A DNA stretch of 64,000 bases from JBDHAC01 sp039588215 (lineage in GTDB: Bacteria; Gemmatimonadota; Gemmatimonadetes; Palauibacterales; Palauibacteraceae): contig JBDHAD010000034.1 of assembly GCA_039588215.1 (NCBI GenBank), forward strand, positions 1 to 64,000. Reading direction: 5' to 3'. Positions 58,389 to 64,000 of the stretch are shown in pieces. The notes beneath the pieces are model-generated. The model had not been told where the DNA came from and made no database searches. It was given only the letters and a program-made list of their open reading frames with translations. Within the stretch, counting starts at the first letter, position 1; the number at the start of each line of letters is the position of its first letter. The position numbers were made by a program, and so were the translations under genes.

Positions 58389-58571
58389 TCAGGAACCAGC
58401 CGGGAGGCCGTTCAGCGTGCTGCTAGCGTTGCCGAACGCGCCATTGATCCCCGTGGCCAGCGCGGTCATGCCGGCCGTGATCGCCAGGGCGATCAACACG
58501 ACGAGCAGGACGTACTCTGTGGCGTCCTGACCAGACTCGTCGCTCCAAAGGTTACGTAGGAACTGTTGCAT
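58389..58571 (-). CDS. Flp/Fap-type pilin subunit
   Basis: A 60-residue protein starting at ATG 58569-58571 after GGAGGGTG. A short basic leader (MQQFLRNLWSDESGQDATEY) leads into one long hydrophobic helix (VLLVVLIALAITAGMTALATGI). The G-Q-D-A-T-E-Y stretch is the processing/assembly site of Flp pilins, with Glu at +5 of the mature chain. These form type IVb (Tad) pili used in surface attachment. No tad assembly genes lie in the window. A second pilin-like gene follows upstream at 58960. Confidence 0.88.
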   Translation of the reverse strand: MQQFLRNLWSDESGQDATEYVLLVVLIALAITAGMTALATGINGAFGNASSTLNGLPAGS

Positions 58572-58727
58572 TTTCACCCTCCGTCGATCGACTTGTGAAT
58601 CCACTTAGCTGCTCGAGCGTTTGCAGGCAGGGGGTCCTATTGAAGGAACCGTACCTCCGTCGGGCCTCGTAAGGCCCACCGCGTGCCAGAACATGTAATC
58701 CATTGTAGGAAAGCGCCTTGCGGGTCA

Positions 58728-58749
58728 TTCCGTCCCGTTTGGGACGGAA
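58728..58749. repeat. Perfect 9-bp inverted repeat upstream of the pilin gene
   Basis: TTCCGTCCC and GGGACGGAA flank a GTTT spacer, about 157 bases upstream of the pilin start codon. It could be a regulator-binding palindrome or a terminator for the second pilin gene. The rest of the 388-base interval between the pilin genes shows no gene. Confidence 0.6.
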
Positions 58750-58959
58750 GCCCGAGCGTCGATTGTGTGGGGCGAATCCAACGGTTCCATACTACACCTG
58801 TTGACTAGATCCTCCGGATGCGCCGTTCTGGACCGGGAGCCGGCTTGCGAGGCTCATCCTGCGGGACCCGTGCACCACTCGCCGGCTGGACCGGCCCGGC
58901 GGCCTGTTCGAACCTCCGTCTGGAGATCGATTGGCCGCTGATGGTCCCGGTTGGGCCGT

Positions 58960-59097
58960 TCAAGCCTCGTTGATGCCACTCGAAACTAGCACCACGCCGC
59001 CCGAGATAGCCAGGGCGATCAGTACCAGGAGCAACACGTATTCGGTCGCGTCCTGCCCCGCGGTGTACCGCCAGGCCGTTCTCATGAGATCCCGCAT
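58960..59097 (-). CDS. Flp-type pilin, very short
   Basis: I choose ATG 59095-59097, giving a 45-residue protein: MRDLMRTAWRYTAGQDATEY followed by VLLLVLIALAISGGVVLVSSGINEA. A longer frame upstream adds 37 Arg-rich residues that do not look like a pilin leader. The GQDATEY site is identical to that of the neighbouring pilin, but there are only a few residues after the hydrophobic helix. It may be a minor pilin or an incomplete duplicate. Confidence 0.72.
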   Translation of the reverse strand: MRDLMRTAWRYTAGQDATEYVLLLVLIALAISGGVVLVSSGINEA

Positions 59098-59423
59098 CTC
59101 TGCTCCTGCTCCCAGTCCCGGACGGCGCCCGTCGAAACGGCGCGCCCGCCTCGTCTCGATCCTCGAGGCGCGTTTTCCGGGGGCGTGTGGATGCTGGAGG
59201 AGTGCCATTGCGGACCAGGACGCCGCAGCTCACGGCCAGCACTGATAATGAATTGCCATTGCCTCAGTTACGCGGCCCGGCCACCAGCTCCATCGTACGC
59301 GTCGGAATCCATGTCTAGAACGCGCTGTGGCTATTCCCCAACAGAGGGCTGCTGTTTGTTGCTCGCGGCCAACGCCGGGACGAGCCCACGTTCGAGGGCA
59401 CGAGCCTCCGATCAAGTCCGCCG
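59098..59423. other. Gene-free interval
   Basis: About 325 bases between the second pilin gene and the secreted DUF1579-like gene. Open frames here are short and lack ribosome-binding sites or recognisable domains. I see no RNA or repeat. Confidence 0.5.
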
Positions 59424-59981
59424 CTACTTTGCCCGCGAGTAGGTCCCATCAAACACCGTGTTCCAGCTTTCCCCACCGTCGCCGGAGACCTGCCACGTCT
59501 GCCGGACCGTTCCGTCCTCGTTGGGCGCCCATGTGATTCGGTCGAGGACCGGCTTCCCTTCCTGGCCGATCCTCTCTCCGCTGAGCACCATGCGACCGTC
59601 CTCGAGCCCGCCGCGAAGCTGAAGTAGCAGTCCCTGATTGTCGACCCAGCTCTGGTGCCACTCACCGGCGGAACGGTCGTAGGTGTTGAAGCTCTTGCCT
59701 TCATAACCGCCGTTGGTCGCCGTGTACTCTTCGAGCAGCACGCACCCGCTCAGGATGGAGGTGATGCGGTTACGACCCGCGGAACGGTCGTCCGCCGTCA
59801 CGTCCCACTCGCCGATCCAGAAGTCGAACTGACGGAACTCGTCGCCCGAGCACGGCGTCTCCTGGGCGGTCGCGTTCGAGGCAGGCGAGGCAGAGCTCGG
59901 ACCTGCGGGCCACCAGATCAGGGCGAGCGCCAGGACCACCGAGGTCACGGCCAGGGATCGTCCGATGAGAGGCAATCTCAT
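59424..59981 (-). CDS. Secreted DUF1579-like protein
   Basis: A 185-residue protein. AAGGAG lies 6 bases before ATG 59979-59981; an ATG five codons further upstream has no such site. The signal segment (SLAVTSVVLALALIWWPAG) precedes a domain with DFWIGEWDVTADDRSAGRNRITSILSGCVLLEEYT, then GKSFNTYDRSAGEWHQSWVDNQGLLLQL and VLSGER. This is the pattern of DUF1579 and related lipocalin-like proteins. It is predicted to be periplasmic. Function is unknown. Confidence 0.82.
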   Translation of the reverse strand: MRLPLIGRSLAVTSVVLALALIWWPAGPSSASPASNATAQETPCSGDEFRQFDFWIGEWDVTADDRSAGRNRITSILSGCVLLEEYTATNGGYEGKSFNTYDRSAGEWHQSWVDNQGLLLQLRGGLEDGRMVLSGERIGQEGKPVLDRITWAPNEDGTVRQTWQVSGDGGESWNTVFDGTYSRAK

Positions 59982-60201
59982 GTCGGGCTCCTTCATTCAT
60001 CGAGGTTAGCCGAGCACCCGGTTCGATCCGGTTGCTCTCACCGCGCGAGCGCTTCCGCCGCGCCCAAGAATACCTCACCTGGGGCCGCGAAAGAAAACCG
60101 AGACGATGAAGGGAACTTCTGTGAGGCCGAACGAGATGACCGAAGCGGTGAACGGTTGTTGTTGCTCGGGTGACCGGGAGTGGATGGCCCGGCGATATGC
60201 C

Positions 60202-62670
60202 TCAGCGCGGGTTGTCGCCATGCAGGATCTTCACGCCCTCCCGCTCCAGCTCTCTCAGCCGTGACCGAAGCCAACGCGCCGCCTCCCGACCCAGGCGATC
60301 CGACTCCACCCGAATCCGGCGGTCCCACCAGCGGCGCGTGTTCCACCGGTCGCCACAGCCTTCCTCGGGAACGGTACCGGCGAGGAAGATCTCGGGCTCT
60401 CCGTAACACCCCCACCCTGCGCGAAGCCCGGTAGCCGGATCCACGTGGACAACCTCTACCCCGCTCGGAACCTGAAAATCGGCGCCGCCCTCCGGACCCA
60501 GCGCAGTGCGCAAGAACCGAGCGAACACCGGGAGCGCCGCGCGCGAGCCCGGCAGCCCGATCCGGCCGCCGTCATCGAACCCGACCCACACCCCGACCGT
60601 CAACTCGGGCGTGTACCCGACGAACCAGGCATCCCGATACCCGTTGGTCGTGCCTGACTTGGCGGCAACGGGTCCGTCGTATCCATAGGCCCGAACGCCG
60701 CGCCCGGTCCCTCGCTCGACGGCACCCAGGAGCGCCGAGGTGACGAGATACGTCTCGGCCGGTGTGAAGGCGCGCTCCGGGGTGCCCGTCTCGAGATCCT
60801 CCAGACGACGACCCTCGGAGTCGAGCACGGCTCGCACCGCGCGGGGCGGGACCCTGAGTCCCTCGGCCGCAAGCACGCCGTATGCCCCTGTCATCTCGAG
60901 CAAAGAGACCTCCGAGGCCCCGAGCGCCAAGCTCGGCACGGCCGTGAGGTGGCTCGTGATCCCCAGCGCACGCGCCGTCTCGATGATGCGTTCGGGGCCG
61001 ACCTCCAGACCGAGGCGCGCAAAGGGGACGTTTCGCGATCCCTCGAGCGCCTCGCGAAGGCTCAGGTCGCCATAGAACTCGCCGTCGTAGTTGGAGGGGG
61101 TCCAAAGCCCCTGGCGCGTCTCCACCGACAGCGGCACATCTTCGAGCGTAGATGCGAGCGTGAACGGGTCTCGTCGCTCCACCGCGCGCGCGAGCGCCGT
61201 CAATGCGACGACCGGTTTGAAGACGCTCCCTGGCTGCCGGCGCGCGCGCGAGGCGCGGTTGAATTGGGACGAACCGTACGATCGCCCGCCTACCATGGCG
61301 AGGATCTCGCCGCTCGACGGGTCCAGGGCGACGAGGGCCGCCTGGAGTGGCCGCCCATCTCGCTTCAAGTGCGCGAATTGGCTCTCGAGCGCCTCCAGAC
61401 CCCGTCGCACGGCGTCCTCGGCCGCGCGCTGGAGCGAGGGCTCGAGCGAGGCGATGACCGCGAAGCCACCCGTTTGCAGCTCGCTCTCAGTGAAAGACTC
61501 GCGCAGCTCTGCAGCGAGGTGGTCCAGGTAATACCGCGGGGAGAGCCGGGCCGAGCGCCGATCGCGGAGCTCCAGCGGATGGTCAGTCGCCTGCTCGAGC
61601 GTCCGCGCGCCGAGCTCGCCTCGCTCGTGCATCATCGCCAGGACGAGATCCCGCCTGGCCCTTGCGGCGGCCGGGTTCCTGAACGGGGCGTACAGGCTGG
61701 GGCCCCGGATCACACCGGCGAGAAGAGCAGATTCCTCCACCGACAGGTCGCTGACATCGTGACCGAAGTAGAATTGCGCCGCGCGACCCACGCCATGGAT
61801 CGCCGCCGCTCCGTTCTGACCCAGGTAGATGTGGTTCAGATACGCCTCCAGAAGCCGCTCCTTGGAGACCCGGCGCTCCAGAGCGAAGGCGATGGCCGTT
61901 TCGCGCAGCTTCCGGAAGAGGGTCCGGTCGGGGGAGAGGAAGAGTGTTCGCGCGAGCTGCTGCGTCAGCGTGCTCCCGCCCTGTGTGATTCGTCGAGCCC
62001 GGAGGTTGGCGACCATCGCTCCAGCGATCCGCCGAAGGTCGACGCCGCCGTGGTCGAAGAAACGCCGGTCCTCGACAGTGAGGATCGCCTGGACGAGGTG
62101 GTCCGGGACCTCGTCCAGGCGTACGGGCACGCGATCGCGGCGAGTCTCGCCCCACAGCGTGCCGATCAGCTCCGGCTCGAGAACGACACCCGGGAGCTCG
62201 CCGCCCTCGGCGCTGCGAATCGCTCGGATCCGACCACGCCGTTCGAGCCGCACCCGTACCACGCCCCCCGGGTCCCACACCCCGGCGATCCGCATGGGGT
62301 GTCTTCCGATGCGCCATTCGCTCGAATCCAGCCGATACTCCCCGGATCCGACCTGCCCCCGCACGCGGCGATAGCCGGTCCGGCGCAGGTGGGCATCCAC
62401 CCGCTCGCGATCCGGACGCTCTCCGGTCTGCAGGATGAGCGGTCTCGCGTAGATCCTCGTGGGGAGTGCCGCCGTCGCCGCCTCGAAGCTCGACGCCACG
62501 CGCCGCTCGAACAGGGCGTAGGAGGCCAGCAGCGTGGCCGTTACGGCGAGATGGAGGATGAGCCTCCGGCCGGTGAGCTGCCTGCGGATAAAGCGGAGCG
62601 TACGTCTCACGGAAGTCGTCGTCTCACGGGCCCGCGGAGTTCTCAGTGAGTCGTTTCGACCACACGTCAC
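60202..62670 (-). CDS. Class A penicillin-binding protein (transglycosylase/transpeptidase, PBP1B-like)
   Basis: An 822-residue protein from GTG 62670 (weak start; a GTG near codon 20 is possible). A basic N-terminus and one membrane segment (LILHLAVTATLLASYALF, about 37-54) are followed by a small domain resembling UB2H (LRRTGYRRV). Next is the GT51 glycosyltransferase (ILTVEDRRFFDHGGVDLRRI, GGSTLTQQLARTLFL, KLRETAIAFALERRVSKERLLEAYLN). The transpeptidase has QPGSVFKP (SxxK), GSRN (SxN) and AAKSGTTNGYRDAW (KSGT). It polymerises and cross-links peptidoglycan. All key residues are present. Confidence 0.95.
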   Translation of the reverse strand: MTCGRNDSLRTPRARETTTSVRRTLRFIRRQLTGRRLILHLAVTATLLASYALFERRVASSFEAATAALPTRIYARPLILQTGERPDRERVDAHLRRTGYRRVRGQVGSGEYRLDSSEWRIGRHPMRIAGVWDPGGVVRVRLERRGRIRAIRSAEGGELPGVVLEPELIGTLWGETRRDRVPVRLDEVPDHLVQAILTVEDRRFFDHGGVDLRRIAGAMVANLRARRITQGGSTLTQQLARTLFLSPDRTLFRKLRETAIAFALERRVSKERLLEAYLNHIYLGQNGAAAIHGVGRAAQFYFGHDVSDLSVEESALLAGVIRGPSLYAPFRNPAAARARRDLVLAMMHERGELGARTLEQATDHPLELRDRRSARLSPRYYLDHLAAELRESFTESELQTGGFAVIASLEPSLQRAAEDAVRRGLEALESQFAHLKRDGRPLQAALVALDPSSGEILAMVGGRSYGSSQFNRASRARRQPGSVFKPVVALTALARAVERRDPFTLASTLEDVPLSVETRQGLWTPSNYDGEFYGDLSLREALEGSRNVPFARLGLEVGPERIIETARALGITSHLTAVPSLALGASEVSLLEMTGAYGVLAAEGLRVPPRAVRAVLDSEGRRLEDLETGTPERAFTPAETYLVTSALLGAVERGTGRGVRAYGYDGPVAAKSGTTNGYRDAWFVGYTPELTVGVWVGFDDGGRIGLPGSRAALPVFARFLRTALGPEGGADFQVPSGVEVVHVDPATGLRAGWGCYGEPEIFLAGTVPEEGCGDRWNTRRWWDRRIRVESDRLGREAARWLRSRLRELEREGVKILHGDNPR

Positions 62671-62828
62671 CTTGTCTTGGACGCGTCGGGTGCAAAAAAG
62701 GTTTCCCGTCGGGCCGGAGACGAGATTGCATTCGACCGAGACGACTTGCCGCGGACTACGCTGGCGGACTTATGTGAGGAGGTTTGGGGTAAGAGTTCGG
62801 AAACGGTGATGAGCCTCGGGGGCCATTC

Positions 62829-63251
62829 ATGATCTGCCACAGTCACACGATCGAACGCGAGACGGCGGGCAACGATCACATCCTGGATCTGACCGACGAT
62901 ATCCGGGATCTGGTGCGTACAAGCGGCGTCGGAACCGGACAGCTCACGGCCATGGTCACCGGCTCGACCGGTGCGCTCTCGACGCTCGAGTTCGAGCCGG
63001 GCCTCGTGCACCACGACATCGCTGCGGCACTCGAGAAGATCGCACCGCGCGACGGCCGTTACGAGCACGAGGAAACGTGGCACGACGACAACGGGCACAG
63101 CCACGTGCGCGCCACGCTGGTGGGACCCGCGCTCACGCTGCCGATCGTGGATGGCGCGATCCCGCTGGGGACCTGGCAGCAGGTGGTCCTGCTCGACTTC
63201 GATACGCGAGCGCGTCACCGCCGCGTCGCGGTAACGATCATCGGCGAGTAG
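62829..63251 (+). CDS. YjbQ/UPF0047 family protein
   Basis: A 140-residue protein with the family pattern: HTIERETAGNDHILDLT, GQLTAMVTGSTGALSTLEFEPGLVHHDI, YEHEETWHDDNGHSHVRATLVGPALTLPIVDG, IPLGTWQQVVLLDFDTRARHRRVAVTIIGE. UPF0047 proteins have been linked to a weak thiamin-phosphate-synthase-like activity, but their role is unsettled. The ribosome-binding site is weak. It lies alone between a PBP gene and a kinase gene on the other strand. Confidence 0.92.
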   Translation: MICHSHTIERETAGNDHILDLTDDIRDLVRTSGVGTGQLTAMVTGSTGALSTLEFEPGLVHHDIAAALEKIAPRDGRYEHEETWHDDNGHSHVRATLVGPALTLPIVDGAIPLGTWQQVVLLDFDTRARHRRVAVTIIGE

Positions 63252-63307
63252 TCGGCGGGCACCCTCCGCGTGCGATGCGCTCCGCCCGGAGGATAAGGCC
63301 GTTTGCG

Positions 63308-64000
63308 TCAGGCCTCGTCCGCTTCGCTCTCGGGCGCGTGCAGCCGCCACCACGCCTCCGCCTGGGACGGCCCCCACTCACCCACCGCGGCGCAGGCGGC
63401 GAGCGCCTCGTCGAGGACCCACGCATCTCCGGGACGCTCGGCGGGCTCCTTTTCCAGACACTGAAGGACGAGATCCTCAAGATCGACTGGAATCTCGAGC
63501 TCGGTACGTTCCGAGGGACGGACCGGGGGAGTCTTGAGGTGCTCCACGACCAGGCCCATCGCGGTCGTGGCGTCGAACACGCGCGTACCGGTCAATAGCC
63601 AATACGCGACGCAGCCGAGCGCGTACAGATCCGCACGTCCGTCCACCACTCCGTCTCCCAGCGCGATCTCGGGCGCGATAAACGCCGGTGTGCCCGCGAA
63701 CCCACCCTCGGCCGTGAGCTCCAACTCCTCGGGGGCAGCGGAGGAGGTGGCGCGCGGGTGTATCTTCACGAGCCCGAAATCGAGCACCTTGACGAAGTCG
63801 TGGTCGGGCCCCAGACGACAGGTGAAGATGTTCGCGGGCTTGATGTCTCTATGGACCATCCCTCGCTCGTGCGCCTCGCCGAGCGAACGACATACCTGGC
63901 GCATCAGGTGAATCGTGCGCCCTGGAGGGACGGCTCCATAGCGTTTCACCAACCGCTCGAGGTTCAGGCCGTTCAGGAGCTCCATCACGTAGTAGAACAC
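63308..64000 (-). CDS. Ser/Thr protein kinase, C-terminal part (runs off the right edge)
   Basis: The last 230 or so residues of a Hanks-type kinase on the minus strand; its N-terminus lies beyond base 64000. Visible are YYVMELLNGLNLERLV, the catalytic loop MVHRDIKPANIF, the DFG segment VKVLDFGLVKI, the APE-like GTPAFIAPEIALG, and ADLYALGCVAYWLLTG. The chain ends shortly after the kinase domain (SEADEA), so no sensor module is fused on this side. Start and full domain set cannot be judged. Confidence 0.9.
   Translation of the reverse strand: MFYYVMELLNGLNLERLVKRYGAVPPGRTIHLMRQVCRSLGEAHERGMVHRDIKPANIFTCRLGPDHDFVKVLDFGLVKIHPRATSSAAPEELELTAEGGFAGTPAFIAPEIALGDGVVDGRADLYALGCVAYWLLTGTRVFDATTAMGLVVEHLKTPPVRPSERTELEIPVDLEDLVLQCLEKEPAERPGDAWVLDEALAACAAVGEWGPSQAEAWWRLHAPESEADEA

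Overview
The window comes from a GC-rich bacterial chromosome. Three things point to the Gemmatimonadota or a nearby phylum: ECF sigma factor/Hanks kinase pairs, kinases fused to PD40/TolB-like or TPR sensor modules, and an alternative complex III operon. This is inference, because no rRNA or taxonomic marker gene is present.

Region 1 (1-27,630) is an accessory region. At its right edge lies a complete minus-strand tRNA-Pro(GGG) gene (27557-27630). To its left are seven further copies (R1-R7) of only the 3' half of this tRNA. Most of them also carry the hairpin that lies downstream of the tRNA. Each copy is joined to the same kind of ~100 bp arm, rich in GTACACTTC-type repeats and ending in two TGACAG repeats. 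R1-R7 and the complete tRNA separate eight stretches of 1.1-6 kb: A sigma factor + kinase; B DUF1326 + DUF2182; C PD40 protein, SnoaL proteins, a dead IS481 and small lipoproteins; D TPR/TolB-like protein + erythromycin-esterase-like protein; E kinase-PD40; F AT-richer Zn-protease; G lipoprotein + SARP-like regulator; H kinase-PD40. No integrase gene is visible. I read this as a tandem array of integrase-less cassettes stacked at one tRNA gene. It is the most striking feature of the window.

Region 2 (27.7-32.7 kb) is core-like. It holds a SahR-like ArsR-methyltransferase regulator followed by adenosylhomocysteinase (ahcY), a small membrane protein, a minus-strand tRNA cluster (Val, Asp, a 5'-damaged Ala, Thr, Gly, Pro) and a DegT-family aminotransferase.

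Region 3 (32.9-48.5 kb) is respiratory. An alternative complex III operon (actA, actB, a fused actC-actD, actE, actF) ends at a terminator. It is followed by a second, Qrc/Psr-like operon: pentaheme cytochrome, MopB protein, four-cluster Fe-S protein, an NrfD with a C-terminal TerB-like extension, and a tetraheme cytochrome. A convergent diheme cytochrome closes the region. Both complexes are predicted to pass electrons between quinone and periplasmic cytochromes.

Region 4 (48.8-64 kb) is mixed metabolism and envelope: 2-oxoglutarate dehydrogenase E1 (sucA), a metallo-beta-lactamase-fold hydrolase, a PlsC-like acyltransferase, a cupin with an amidohydrolase-fold protein that has lost its metal ligands, a DUF411 lipoprotein whose first motif cysteine is encoded by an in-frame TGA followed by a SECIS-like hairpin (candidate selenoprotein), two small Flp-type pilins, a class A penicillin-binding protein, a YjbQ/UPF0047 protein and a partial kinase.
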